A stretch of 64,000 bases of DNA from Strigamia acuminata (GCA_949358305.1 OX442314.1:61141369-61205368); one strand, 5' to 3'; positions 1 to 11,801 are shown, counted from the first letter of the stretch. Notes: generated from the sequence alone by a model not told the origin. A program made the numbers and translations.

Positions 1-505
1 CGATTTATCGTTTTAAAAAAATCATGTTTTACATCCCTAGTCAAAACAATTTTCATCTTTGATCTTTGTTTATCTTTTACGACTCTGGAACTTAGAAATT
101 CAGAAAAATTTCCATTTTTTCTTCAAAAAAAATTAAAAAAAAAATTTAAATTAAAAAAATTAAAAAAAAGCTAACCGAACAACAAAGAGGGGAAGAAGCC
201 CCCCTTTTGATTTCAACATTTATTTTTTTTTAACTCATTATATGTTCTCATATGAAAGTCTGCTTTGGTCTTGCGGAGTAACGGTTTCTAGCGGTCTTAA
301 GTTTAGTATTCGTAAGCAGTTTCCTACGTTGGAAATCAGTCTGCCCCTAGAAATTTTGCCAACAGAAAAAACTGCTACTCACAAATTTCATTCCGGTCGG
401 TTAGCATCTGCTAGTGGATGACCAGGGGCAGGTTAAGCTTTTTCGGGACTCTAGACAAATTTTGTTTTGGGCCCCTTATAGAAAAATTAAAGATGTTTAA
501 TTATT
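1..505. other. AT-rich intergenic, nothing recognised
   Basis: Homopolymer-rich AT sequence. No ORF of interest, no splice-bounded coding stretch and no inverted repeat that I can support. Confidence 0.5.
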
Positions 506-1435
506 TCTTTGTCTAAAATTGGAATTTGTGGCCTAAAATCGGAATTTGTGGGCCAAAATTGGATTTTTTGGGCCAAAATTGGATTTTTTGGGCCAAAATT
601 GGATTTTTTGGCCTACAATTGGTTATTTTTTGCTTAAGATTGGATTTTTTGGCTTACAATTGGTTATTTTTTGCCTAAGATTGGATTTATTTGGCCTAAA
701 ATTGGATTTTTTTGGCCTAAAATTGGATTTATTTGATCTAAAATTGGATTTTTTTTGTCTGAAAGTGAATGTTTTTGGTCTAAAATTGAATGTTTTGGCC
801 TAAAATTGGATTTTTATGGCTAAAAGTGTATTATTTTGGCCTAAAATTGGATTTTTTGGCCTAAAATTGGATTTTTTGGCCTAAAATTGGATTTTTTGGC
901 CTAAAATTGGATTTTTTTTGTCTAAAAGTGAATGTTTTTGGTCTGAAATTGTGTTTTATGGCCCAAAATTAAGTTTTTGGGCCTAAAATTAGATTTTTTT
1001 GGCTAAAATTAGATTTATTGGGCTAAAATTAGATTTTTATGGCTAAAAGTGTATTATTTTGGTCTAAAATTGTTTTTTTTTTACCTAAAATTTGATTTTT
1101 TGGCCTAAAATTGTGTTTTTTTTGCCTAAAATTGTGTTTTTTAGCCCAAAATTAAGTTTTTGGGCCTAAAATTAGATTTTTTGGGCTAAAATTATATTAT
1201 TTTGGTCTAAAATTGTTTTTTTTTTACCTAAAATTTGATTTTTTGGCTTAAAATTGTGTTTTTTAGCCCAAAATTAAGTTTTTGGGCCTAAAATCAGATT
1301 TTTTGGGCTAAAATTATATTATTTTGGTCTAAAATTGTTTTTTTTGGCCTAAAATAGCATTATTTCGGTCTAAAATTCTTTTTTTTTTGGCCTAAAATTG
1401 TATATTTTGGCCTAAAACCAAATTGTTGTGTCCTT
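506..1435. repeat. degenerate minisatellite, about 20-21 bp unit
   Basis: Roughly forty imperfect copies of a unit of the form GGCCTAAAATTGGATTTTTT, with later copies drifting to GGGCTAAAATTAGATTTT. Higher-order duplication is visible: a block of several variant units around 1060-1200 recurs at about 1200-1340. The ORF seen across it (546-803) is a translation of the repeat and not a gene. Confidence 0.9.
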
Positions 1436-2440
1436 TTTCTAACAAACGACCCCAAATCGACACGCTCACAAAAGTCGAAACTACCTAATGTCGCCACATC
1501 CCCACCCCCAGACAGAGACAGGTTATTATTGGGGCTCACCGCACTCCACCTTGCTGAGGGTGCGTGGTTGCATAAGAGGGAATGAGGTAATGGGGTCGCA
1601 AGGAGGAAGTAAAAATCACATGTTGGGGAGTTTGTTTGCCCTTGACAAAGGGATAGAGGGAGCGTTGCACTGACCCAATTTGCAACCCTCACAGCAACCA
1701 GTGTCAAACCACCAACTGCCCTTGCCAATTCCCATTGGCTTTGGTGGTCAAGGCCAAACAGAAAAGAAACAAAATTTTATTTTTAAAAAAATTTTTCTTT
1801 TTGATTTTTCTTAATGAGTGTGATAACATGTCTGACTTTTGACCTTGGTTCCCTTTCTGTACTCTGACCTTCCACATTTCCTCAAGATGCAACTGCAAGT
1901 CTGCAACACCCCACATGCTGAATAATGCAGGAAAAAGGTGGATAAATTGGTGGAATATAGTTTGGATATAGACCACCATTGTTTTTGAGGTTATTTCTAA
2001 CTGCAAACTGGTTTTGATGAGTGAAATAAATTTATTTTTTATCAGATTGGAATTGTGAGCTCTGAATGAAATGATATTTCCATCTTGTGTTATCTCGTTT
2101 TTTGGGTTCAGTTGAATTATCTATCGAGTTGCACTAGTGTTATTTTTATTTGTTTAGTGTTATTTCATCAAGGTTTGGTTGGATTTTTTATTTTTTTTAT
2201 TATTATTGGGGAGTATAAGAGGCTTTTTGAGGTCATTGTGGTTTCATTTAGGGTATGTCTGATAGTTATCACTGATTTTTTTTTTTTATAGTTGACTATA
2301 GATAATTTTTTATGACCCAGTTAAAATAGATGTCTGTAAAAAGAGATACAATTTAATTAATCACATTTCAAGGTTTTATTATCATTTTTTATTTTTTATT
2401 TTTTAGAAATTATGTGGATGACGTTGAGACTGCGAAGAAT
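1436..2440. other. intergenic, no gene recognised
   Basis: A moderately GC-rich patch at 1490-1700 followed by AT-rich DNA. Short ORFs on both strands show no family resemblance, and I see no clear inverted repeat. Confidence 0.4.
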
Positions 2441-2441
2441 G

Positions 2442-2476
<35 letters not shown>

Positions 2477-2477
2477 T
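2441..2477. repeat. (TTTA)n microsatellite
   Basis: About nine uninterrupted tetranucleotide repeats of TTTA. Confidence 0.95.
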
Positions 2478-2631
2478 GATTGGTGCATATTGTCTGTGTC
2501 AAATATATTTAATGTTTCAAATTCATGTATATAAATTATGGTTTCTATTTTCCCGCCTTTTTTTAATTCCCGGTTCCCAGTACCAAAATACTATCGGGAA
2601 ATCGGTACTCCCGGGACTAAAAAAGGTCGGG

Positions 2632-2990
2632 CCATTTTTCGTCAAAAATAGTCGTTTTTTGTCAAAATGGCCATTTTTAGCCATTTTTCATGGTAAAAAT
2701 GTCTATTTTTCGTCAAAATGGCCATTTTTAGCCATTTTTCATGGTAAAAATGTCTGTTTTTCGTCAAAAATGGCCATTTTTAGCCATTTTTCATGGTAAA
2801 AATGTCTATTTTTCGTCAAAAATGGCCATTTTTAGCCATTTTTCATGGTAAAAATGTCTATTTTTCGTCAAAATGGCCATTTTTAGCCATTTTTCATGGT
2901 AAAAATGTCTGTTTTTCGTCAAAAATGGCCATTTTTCATGGTAAAAATGTCTATTTTTCGTCAAAAATGGCCATTTCCATCATTGAAACG
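2632..2990. repeat. minisatellite with GGCCATTTTTAGCCATTTTT unit
   Basis: About six copies of a unit near 54 bp built from TTTTCGTCAAAAATGGCC, AGCCATTTTTCATGG and TAAAAATGTCT blocks. The right flank reads CCATCATTGAAACGTTAC. The same blocks and flank recur at 10992-11310, so both arrays belong to one dispersed repeat family whose interior expands in tandem. Confidence 0.85.
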
Positions 2991-4040
2991 TTACAAAATG
3001 TGACGTGACAATTTTGGTCAGAATCGGTTATTTTTTCAAATTTTCCGGTTCCCTAATAGAAACGTCACATTAATTGTTGTGGATTTAAAAATTGAAGAAT
3101 TTCCTATTTTTGTGGACACTAAGACCAATTTCCTTATGAAACACATGATGTAAGTGGCAATTAGTTTTTTCCGCTCTGCTGATAGCAAATTGATATAAAA
3201 AATTCACCAGAGAGGGGAAAAACTCGAGGAAAAAGTGAACTCTGGACCCCCAAGTTAAAATTGGTTTATCTTTATCTTGGCTCAAGGCAAGAGCCATCAG
3301 TCTTAAGAACCCTCAGACAATTTTTTGGAGGGGATAATTATTGGGAGGAGGAGAAAAAAAATATATATATCTTTTGAGTTTGACCTTTTAGGTATTGGGA
3401 AGGTCAAGTACACTTAAGTGTTATCCTTGACTTCAATTAAAAGAGACGGTAGCTGCATCCAAAAAGTCGTGTTTTCGGTGTTTGTGTTTTTTTAGGATTG
3501 CGGCGAGATGATGTTATGTCGTGAACCTTAACGGCATCGAAAGGGAATTGAGCACTTTCTGTGAAAGCGGTTGGGAATTCTGGAATAGGGGCATGCCCTC
3601 ATTGATCGAAAGCCTGCCGTCGAAAGTGAAAATTTTCTTTTGGAGAATTTAAACAAATTGAAGCCAAGTACACGCAATTACGTGCAAGGAATGGCAAATT
3701 TTTACGCACGGAAATTTTCCGGCGAGCGGAATTCTATTCTTTCCGGCAGTGATGGCGCACGGAAAAATTCTATTCTTTTTGCGCACGAGCAAATTGAGAG
3801 ACGGTGCATTCACGCGCGGTTTTCTTGCTTAGCTTTACAATGGAGTTTCGCTTTGCCGTTTTCATGCGAGAGGTCGCTAGTGATGTCACTGGCACATTTT
3901 CAAAATGGCCGCTCGAATGTCTAGGAAACAGGTTGTTAAAATGCTAAAATGCAAAATGGGTGTATAAATATTTTTTCTTTTATTTGGAAGACATTCTAAA
4001 AAAAACGGTGTTTTATAAATCTTTGGTTTTAATTTTCTAA
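2991..4040. other. intergenic, no gene recognised
   Basis: No convincing coding sequence. A stretch near 3700-3800 (GGAATTCTATTCTTTCCGGC and neighbours) resembles 17040-17130 in OATP intron 4, so it is probably a dispersed repeat. Confidence 0.4.
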
Positions 4041-4049
4041 ATTGTTTTA

Positions 4050-5066
4050 TCAATTCGAAATATGGTTCAGTCTACGTATATTTGTTACAGAAAATAATAA
4101 TAATACGATTACAATAGAAATACAGAAAAATAGAATATAGGAATCAACAAATTTTAGTCTTATTTCGTTTTCCGCTTGGTTTGTGCTTTGGTCGTTGATG
4201 TAATATCTACCGTCCCGCTCCCGTTTTGCGGTAAACGCAACTTGTCCTTCTGGATTGAAGAATTCTGCGACTTTGTCGTCGAACAATACTTTGTATCCTT
4301 CTTCGGTGATCTTGCCGACAGACATAAAATTGTGTTGAAAATCCGGCATGAGCAGCGTTTCTTCTAAGTTCAAATTCACAATTCCGTTCTCACTTTTGAC
4401 AAGAATTTTGGCCGTTCCTATTCCGGTAATTTCCGATTCCGCGTTATTAGACATTTTTACCTTCAAGTTTTCAGAAGATTTGAAGAAATTGATTTCTGAA
4501 AACGCGGATTCGTCCCAACAAGAGTGTGTGTTTGCTCCGCTGTCCAAACACCATTTTTTCGACTTTGGTTTTTTGCATTCTAACGGCGCTGTTTTTGTTG
4601 ATAAGATTCTTATTTCGGTTTTTGCTTGAGTTGTCGTTTCGACTTGTTTTGCGCTTTGGTCGCTGATGTAATATAATTCGTCTCCCTTCTTCCGTTTTGC
4701 CGTAAACGCAACTTGTCCTTTTGGATTGATGATTTCTGCGACTTTGTCGTCGAACAATACTTTGTATCCATTATCGGTGATCTTGCCGACAGACATCAAA
4801 TTCGCTCCCAAATCCGGCACGAGCAGCGTTTCTTCTAAGTTCAAATTCACAATTCCGGTCTCACTTTTGACAAGAATTTTGGCTGTTCCCATTTTGGTAA
4901 TTTCCGATTGCGCGCCACTAGACATTACCCACGTGCAGTTTTCAAGGAATGCGATTTTTGATAATGCAGATTCGTTCGAACAACAGTGTAAGGGTGCTCC
5001 GCTGTCCAAACACCATTTTTTCGACCTTGTTTCGACTTTGACCGAACTTCCGCTTCCAGTCGTCAT
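4050..5066 (-). CDS. tandem copia-type retropepsin-domain protein (element remnant or domesticated ORF)
   Basis: A 338-residue ORF on the minus strand. It holds two copies, each about 155 residues, of the Ty1/Copia protease region: KKWCLDSGA near residue 16 and again near residue 173. Each D-S-G catalytic triad is followed by the stretch NLNLEETLL, then MSVGKIT and VLFDDKVAE. The two units look about three-quarters identical, so the duplication is fairly recent and both frames stayed open. No gag zinc knuckle, integrase or reverse transcriptase follows. The C-terminus instead ends in a hydrophobic run (DSYILFFCISIVIVLLLF) that could be a membrane anchor or just AT-rich read-through. Upstream, in another frame, 5070-5170 resembles copia gag. 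Retropepsins normally work as homodimers, so a two-domain chain might act alone; that is inference. A decayed copia piece with a local duplication is the alternative. Confidence 0.6.
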   Translation of the reverse strand: MTTGSGSSVKVETRSKKWCLDSGAPLHCCSNESALSKIAFLENCTWVMSSGAQSEITKMGTAKILVKSETGIVNLNLEETLLVPDLGANLMSVGKITDNGYKVLFDDKVAEIINPKGQVAFTAKRKKGDELYYISDQSAKQVETTTQAKTEIRILSTKTAPLECKKPKSKKWCLDSGANTHSCWDESAFSEINFFKSSENLKVKMSNNAESEITGIGTAKILVKSENGIVNLNLEETLLMPDFQHNFMSVGKITEEGYKVLFDDKVAEFFNPEGQVAFTAKRERDGRYYINDQSTNQAENEIRLKFVDSYILFFCISIVIVLLLFSVTNIRRLNHISN

Positions 5067-5244
5067 AATTTATTTGCTTCGTGGATTTTCGATCTTCGTC
5101 AAAAACGTTTTAACTTTCTCGATCGTCGTTCCGGTTTCAAATCTTGAATTGAATGCGCCGATAGGTCAGAAATGATACAACGGGACTGCAGATGATTGTT
5201 GATTGTTGTAAGATGCTTTATTACAAAATAATAAACACTTTATA

Positions 5245-6012
5245 CAGGGTGGTGCAGAAAGTCTGGTTCACAGTAAATAATTCCCAAACTATTCTAGATG
5301 TTGATTCAGCAAAATGATTGTTAAGGTAAAATGTCGGGGGAAATCCAATTATGACATCCAATTTGACTTCTGAGGTCATCTTCAAGGTCATCCATATTGT
5401 AACTCGAGAACCGTGACAGTTAGAGCAAAAAGGTGAATTAGAAAGTTGCAGAGCATCATCCAATTAGTCTAGAACTGTTCTTAAAAAAAAATATTTCTTA
5501 GGGAAAGGTTTTGAGAAAAAAGGTCTGAAACATTGGCCTACTCAGCATTATGACTCAGCTTTGTAACCTAAAACTATTGAGGCAACCAAGCTAATCCTAA
5601 ATTAAGACACTTTATTGGATTGTACTTGCAAGTGGATGAGAGGAAATACAAAAGAAAGGAAATAATTTATTTTGAAAATACATTCCACATGATAGTTTTA
5701 GGTTACAAAGCTGAGAAGACTAACATTTCAAACTTTTTTTTCTCAAAACTTTTCCCTAAGAAATAATTTTTTTAAGAACAGTTCTAGACTAATTGGATGA
5801 TGCTCTACAACTTTCTAATTCACATTTTTGCTCTAACTGTCACGGTTCTCAAATTACAATATGGATGACCTTGAAGATGACCTCAGAGGTCAAATCGGAT
5901 GTCATAATTGGATTTCCCCCGACATACTACCTTAACAATCATTTTGCTGAATCAACATCTAAAACGGTTTGGAAATTATTTACTGTGAACCAGACTTTCT
6001 GCACCACCCTGT
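5245..6012. mobile_element. foldback/MITE element with long TIRs, TA target
   Basis: Outer ends are ACAGGGTGGTGCAGAAAGTC and its inverse. The arms are about 290 bp and nearly identical (5245-5530 and 5725-6012), around a short unique centre. TA flanks both sides (5243-5244 and 6013-6014), as in Tc1/mariner-like elements. The twin 80-residue ORFs in the arms are the same sequence read from both arms and carry no recognised domain. Non-autonomous. Confidence 0.85.
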
Positions 6013-6235
6013 ATATATATCTATGCGCTCGATCCTGATTGGTCGGCGCCAATACGCAGGTGAGACGTTTCACCTAGCGGTAATGTTACGTAGACGTAAA
6101 ACTGATGCCACTATTCCATCTTTGTAGAAAGAAGTAAAAAAAAATACCGAAAGTATTGTCAAATATCTAATTATTGTAAATTCACTGTTGGGTTTAGGGT
6201 ATTAGTACCGGTTTTTATAGCACAAGTTAAATGGG

Positions 6236-6625
6236 ATTTTTTTAAACATAAATATTCAAAATTATCGATTTTTTTGGCTTAAAAATCTGAATTTATCTAT
6301 TTTTTTTAGCTTAAAACTTGAATTTATCTATTTTTTTTTAGCTTAAAACTTGAATTTATCTATTTTTTTTTAGCTTAAAACTTGAATTTATCGATTTTTA
6401 TATGTAAAAATTAGAAATTATTTGATTTTTTTTCATATAAAAACGAAAATTTATCGATTTTTCAACTTAAAAATGAGAATTGATTGATTTTTTTAACTTA
6501 AAAATGAGAATTGATTGATTTTTTAACTTAAAAATGAGAATATATCGATTTTTTTTAACATAAAAATGAGAATTTATCAAATTTCTTAACATAAAAAATC
6601 TTATAAACTCAATTTATCAATTTAA
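6236..6625. repeat. degenerate tandem repeat, about 33 bp
   Basis: About ten imperfect copies of a unit like AATTTATCGATTTTTTTAAC followed by TTAAAAATGAG. AT-rich, with no coding potential. Confidence 0.8.
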
Positions 6626-7726
6626 AAAAAAAGATTTCTCAATTTCAACACCTGGTAACAAAACAATCCCATATTCATCAAACTTCTACAACCCATTGTA
6701 AATAATATTTTAAAAAAAAAATAAACAAAAATTACAATTAAAACATTACGATTAAAATAAAACATTTAACATTGTAGCTATTTTATTTTACTTTATTACC
6801 GAAAAATACCGGTTTACCCGTTTTTCGAATATTGAATACCGAAATACCGGTTTTTCCAAAAGTCTCAATTTTGAGAAACCCTAGTTGGGTTGTTTTAAAA
6901 AACCATTAACTCTTCCACCTAATTCTTTTTAATCCTTTTTAAGCTTTTTTTAATGCTTTTAATTGCTGATTTGCCACTGTTGTTGATATCACAGTCGTAC
7001 ATTGCAATTATACAGTATAGCAAAATATTTGCAATATAAAATGCTAATTCGCCATTGTTGCATGTAACCATCATTGCAATAACCAAACATTGTTGTTATA
7101 CCTTGTTTACACCAAGGTTTTGGATCTCATCCGAAGCTGCTGATATAGATCCATGATCGGCGTGAACACTGATCTCGGTTCACGGATCTAGATCCGTGTG
7201 CCCAACGACTCAGTTTGCCAATCGAGTTCCCACAAGGTTTGCCATATATCGATATATGCGAACATGATTCCATGGTCAACGGGTGAACTTGACCTCTAAT
7301 TCAATGATTCGCCGATAAGATTTGCAATATTCATAAATTTAGTGACATCCGACTCTTCGTTGCATGAGGTAAAGACTCGCGCTCGGTCTCCTGGCAACAA
7401 GCTCCGTCAATAGAAGGTGATGGCCTTGCTTTGGAAAAAATTAACTCGGCATATTTGTTTATCGCAAACATATTATTTTCACATGGGCGAGTTTGATCCA
7501 TTTCTGTGTTGAATATTCGCTTGATTGAGCTCAATGGTGACCTTGTTTTCATGTCAAGAAAAGCCGTTGCGCTTTGTGTGATAAGATAAGGTTTATTTCT
7601 TTCTGCGTAATAATATTTAAATTTATTGTGTGCCTAACCTAGTTTAGCGCTGATTATCAACTTTAAACTAAATCGACCATCGTTTTCGAAGATTGATCGA
7701 GACAACCCTCAGTAAAGCATTTGAAA
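6626..7726. other. intergenic, no gene recognised
   Basis: Includes a mixed-composition patch at 7120-7560 with a 73-residue minus-strand ORF. It has no recognisable motif and no flanking splice sites that I trust. Confidence 0.4.
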
Positions 7727-7832
7727 TAAGGTGCGTCCAGTGTTAATCCTAAAAGGAAAATTAAATCAAAATATTGGAAGTTAATTTTTTTCAAATTTAT
7801 CGTCATTCCACGGACTTTTTGGACGCACCTTA
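7727..7832. mobile_element. short MITE, TIR TAAGGTGCGTCCA
   Basis: About 106 bp bounded by TAAGGTGCGTCCA and TGGACGCACCTTA. The same terminus, TTGGACGCACCTTA, occurs alone near 9202-9215, so more than one copy was present. Confidence 0.65.
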
Positions 7833-7875
7833 ATGTTGTTTAAAAATGATTTTTGGTGTTTCTGTCTCTCAAAAG

Positions 7876-8001
7876 TGTCGGAAATTAAGTTCTCCTGTTG
7901 AAAACGCTGAGTGAAAGCGCTGGTTTGCATCAGCCGCGCGGTTGTGTGGCCGCCATTAGGTTAGGCCTAAAGTTAGCCTAAAGAGAACTTAATTTCCGAC
8001 A
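7876..8001. mobile_element. short MITE, TIR TGTCGGAAATTAAGTTCTC
   Basis: About 126 bp with 19-bp perfect inverted ends (TGTCGGAAATTAAGTTCTC and its inverse). The interior is GC-richer than the flanks, and there is no ORF. Confidence 0.65.
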
Positions 8002-8767
8002 TAAATTGAACCGTTTATTCTGCACAAAATGTTGATCCGCAGATGTAATGGTTGGATGTCATTTCAAACAGAATCTATTTTTGAATTTTGATTGCGTTAG
8101 ATTATTGCTTATCAGGTCCAAACACTGCCTAAGCTGCTTATTTTCTTTAGTTAGCACACATGTTTTAAGTTGAGTTGTCAAAGTTCAGCATCCAATGATA
8201 CTTTAAAGTTTGGAACATAATTGGCCGGGGCAATGGTGGAAAAAATAATTGCAGTTTGGTTAAAAACATTAAAAACATTCATTGAAAGCTCAAATTGGAT
8301 ATGTTTTTTTTTTAGATACACATTCAATTAATTTGGTGTAAAATTTCGTAATGAAATCGCTATATTTATCGTGTTCGAATTCAATCCGCATGTCATGTCA
8401 TGTGTTAGGTTTCGCACCAACGGCACATCAATTGATTGTGTTAAAACAGTACATCTGATGCAATCAGATATTGTTTGGACTTACCTTGGAAAAGTCGTAT
8501 CATATTGATCGATATATTCGATGCCAAGTAACAAATTCAAAATGGCCGTTAACACAGAACGATCTGTATTTTCTCCGGTCCGGCAACTTGTAAAATATAG
8601 ATTTATTGGAGTAGTTCTTTACATAGTGTTGTGTTGTGTAATCACATGAATAATCGTAAATAAATGTGCCATCGTTGTTCTGGTTTGACAGCCATTTGCA
8701 ATACTTGTTCTGAGCATGCTCAGAACTTGTCACAACTGGATAGAAGTCAAACACTTAAGTAAAATAA

Positions 8768-8861
8768 TAAGCGCGTTCAAACATAAGTCACTTCTTTCAA
8801 ATGACTTATTTAATCAACTTACGGAGAAGTCACTTCTCCTTATCGATATTGAATGCACCTA
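8768..8861. mobile_element. short MITE of the AGGTGCATTCA family
   Basis: Ends TAAGCGCGTTCAA and TTGAATGCACCTA form an inverted pair. The interior has short inverted blocks around GAAGTGACTT. Same family as 9228-9517 and 20965-21271. Confidence 0.5.
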
Positions 8862-9227
8862 TTGTGTGTGTGTCACATAGACAGAGTTTTCCAGTTAAGT
8901 GAAAAATAAAATTTCATGGGAGAAAAGAGGCGTTAGTTTTCTGGTAAACATGACATTTGTCCGTGACCAAATGGTAACCGCAGTCAATATCGTACAACAC
9001 CAAAAATCTACTTACTGCAAATTGCATTTTGTTTTTAAAATTAGCATGTTGTTTGCGCAATACGGGCGTGTTTTACAAGATTATTTTTACAGAAAAGTAA
9101 AATCTATATTTTCACTTTTCTAGAAAACTGTGACCATTTTCATTTCTGTAACAATCACAGAAGTTATTTTATGTAACAATGCAGGGGTGGACCTATCATT
9201 ATTGGACGCACCTTAGACTTAGTCGTT

Positions 9228-9517
9228 AGGTGCATTCAATCTTCAAAAGATGAATTGTCTAAACTTGATCGAACGCGGTAAAAACTGAACCGAACTAAAA
9301 AGATGGCTACCGACAACATGCGGTAACAATAGCCAACACCTGAAGAGATAAGTCACTTCTACAAGTCAAACAAGTGATTTCAATTCCACTTAATCTTAAT
9401 CCTCTTATTTGAATTCTTTCACTTCTCAGACGTACGACGTCAAAATGTCGTATCGTGTTCGAAGAAGTCACTTAAGTCGAACAAGTCAATTCGTCTTTCG
9501 AAGAATGAATGCACCTC
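9228..9517. mobile_element. MITE of the AGGTGCATTCA family
   Basis: Left end AGGTGCATTCAATCTTC and right end GAAGAATGAATGCACCT form imperfect inverted repeats of about 30 bp. The 290-bp interior repeats GAAGTGACTT-type blocks. No ORF. Confidence 0.65.
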
Positions 9518-9751
9518 TTTTCAAATAGTGTGTACAACTTGTAAACACAACAGTGGTGTAAAAGTAGCAACAGTTTATCATTTTCTCCTCGATTATCTCC
9601 GGTGGCAGAGAGTAACAATGAGATGACATGAACAATAAATGTCAAAGCATTGGGATAAGGAATTAATGACCTGCAATTGAAGTAGTGGGGAAGTCTTTTG
9701 TACATCGAGTAAGCAGAATGGAGTTAAACTAAGTGCAATTACCAATGTTTA

Positions 9752-9781
9752 CATTTATTTATTTATTTATTTATTTATTTA
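9752..9781. repeat. (ATTT)n microsatellite
   Basis: Seven or so perfect ATTT repeats. Confidence 0.9.
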
Positions 9782-10137
9782 TCAAACAATGCATTTAAAG
9801 GCTGACATCTTTGATTTCCCTTTCCTGGTTCTTGTCGGGTAATAAATTTGGACTGCAGTGACAAAGCACATCTTAGTTCTCAGTGCTGATGAAAAAATAA
9901 AAGGAACTTGAAGTTTATTTATGTGACAGATTGGTTTGTTTACTTATCTGTTTGATGTTGTTGCATGATGTCATTAATTGCTTTAAACATTCATTAGGAG
10001 GTCTGCCTTATCGTCTGGTGACAATGTCTGGTTTTTGAGTGCTTTTGTCTATCTAATCAGATGTGGAGAAATGACCATGTTACCCACAATGAAAATAAGA
10101 TTAGAGAACACGATAGAATTTGTTTTTATCGGGAATT

Positions 10138-10479
10138 CAAATTGTGAATAATTTCATGTTTTGCCACTAGGTGAAACACCAGAAATCAACAGGTGATGAT
10201 ACAGCGACTTAATTACAAAAATAAAACTAAAAATGTTTTCTTCAATTAGGATTAACAGGTCGCGCGAGACACACATGATGTGCGAGAGCTGTGTTGAGTG
10301 CCTTGTGTTGCAGGCAAGTGATCAGCCCGCTTGGGCAGCTGCTCACACAACCTTGTGAAAGCATTCTTGGAACGGAAACCGTTCGTGTGTAGGGGACTTT
10401 TTGTGAACTCTTATATCACCTGTTGATTTCTAGTGTTTCACCTAGTGGCAAAATATGAAATTACTTAAAATTTCAATTG
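10138..10479. mobile_element. MITE with TIR CAATTGAAATTTTAAGTAAT type ends
   Basis: About 340 bp. Inner TIR core TTTTGCCACTAGGTGAAACA on the left is matched by TGTTTCACCTAGTGGCAAAA on the right. The interior (about 10270-10335) is similar to 15905-15955 inside OATP intron 2, including GCGAGAGCTG and TTGCAGG blocks. Confidence 0.7.
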
Positions 10480-10722
10480 CCGGCAAACAGTGGACATCCA
10501 GTTTTTTTTAAGACAGCTGTACAATCGCGGTCATAAAAATTGTTGCCACAATTTTTATGACATGAGGTCATTTAGTCGACAATTACTTTGCCGACCAGGT
10601 TGTTTTGTCGACAAGTCGGGGTAGACAAAGTGTTACTTTCATTTTTTTTCAGATAATTTTTTTTTATAATGATTTCAATGTTAATGCTTATTTGTGCGCT
10701 TGGAGATGCCTTTTCAGATGTG

Positions 10723-10945
10723 TAAATGTGTTTACACAGGTTTAAAATTAAATTGTTACACACAATGTCTGTGTAAATAAGAGTAAATGCATTTTTTAAC
10801 GTATAAATGTGTTTACACATGTTTAAAATGAAATTGTTACGTACAATTTCTGTGTAAATAAGAGAAAATGCTTTTTAAAACGTGTGTTTACACATGTTTA
10901 AAATGCGACTTTTGCATACAATTTCTCTGCAAATATTCATTTACA
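10723..10945. repeat. tandem repeat, about 80 bp, 2.7 copies
   Basis: Units begin GTGTTTACACATGTTTAAAA and contain ACAATTTCTGTGTAAATAAG. Starts lie near 10728, 10809 and 10883. Each unit contains the palindromic core TGTGTTTACACA. Confidence 0.8.
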
Positions 10946-10991
10946 CACTTTGACCAGTAAACGAGTTAGCAAATGAAAAGTGCATTGTTGC

Positions 10992-11310
10992 ATGTCTGGC
11001 AAAAAATGGCCATCTTTAGCCATTTATCGCCATTTTCCATGGTAAAACTGGCTGTTTTTTGTCAAAAATGGCTGTTTTTCGTCAAAAATGGCTGTTTTTC
11101 GTCAAAAATGGCTGTTTTTCTTAAAAAATGGCTGTTTTTTGTCAAAAATGGCTGTTTTTCGTCAAAAATGGCTGTTTTTCTTAAAAAATGGCTGTTTTTC
11201 GTCAAAAATGGCTGTTTTTCGTCAAAAATGGCTGTATTTCGTCAAAAATGGCTGTTTTTCGTCAAAAATGGCTGTTTTTCGTCAATAATGGCCATTTTCA
11301 TCATTGAAAC
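10992..11310. repeat. minisatellite, 22 bp unit GGCTGTTTTTCGTCAAAAAT
   Basis: About eleven near-perfect copies of a 22-bp unit. The array sits between CCATTTTCCATGGTAAAA on the left and GGCCATTTTCATCATTGAAA on the right. Both flanks match the array at 2632-2990, so this is a second copy of the same repeat with a different amplified unit. ORFs across it are repeat translations. Confidence 0.9.
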
Positions 11311-11673
11311 GTAACCTAACCTTAGAGAACTTATGAAAAGTGAGCAGCGCCAACGTCCCAACTCTGAATTCTATATAAGTTCATTACAACAGCATACATT
11401 AGTCCCAAAGACAATGATGTAACAGACCCACCATGACAAACCAACTCGGATGTTCTCGTTAAATTAAATTCGATTCCAAATTGGACAAAATCTTTTTTTA
11501 AATTTTTTTTTTCTTCAAAATTAAAAAAAAAAAAAAAAAAATCCTTTTTATTTTGTCATCCAATTCGCCAAGTTAAAGACGAAAGGTCACAGGAACGGAG
11601 GTCAATTATTCGGAATTACATTAGCGGACGGTCGGACTTAATTAATTTATTTTACCATCCGCGAAAATCGCAT

Positions 11674-11680
11674 TATATAA
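11674..11680 (+). promoter_or_regulatory. possible TATA box of the OATP gene
   Basis: TATATAA lies about 125 bp upstream of the OATP start codon in a stretch without ORFs. The placement is plausible for a core promoter, but I see no clear initiator at the canonical spacing. Confidence 0.25.
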
Positions 11681-11801
11681 CCAACCCCATTCCATAAAGC
11701 TTTTCGAGAAAAATAGATGGCGCGTGCGCCCAGTGCAAGTGATTTTTCTCATTTTCACATCTTTTTCCTATCGTCCGTCCACAGAACCACTTTAATCAGC
11801 G

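Noticed and set aside
5221-6038. Two similar 80-residue proteins
   Set aside because: They are the two arms of one inverted-repeat element read from opposite strands, with no domain.
7331-7552. 73-residue minus-strand ORF
   Set aside because: No homology pattern, no splice context and ordinary length for chance.
10973-11314. Repetitive 113- and 66-residue ORFs
   Set aside because: Translations of the 22-bp minisatellite in two frames.
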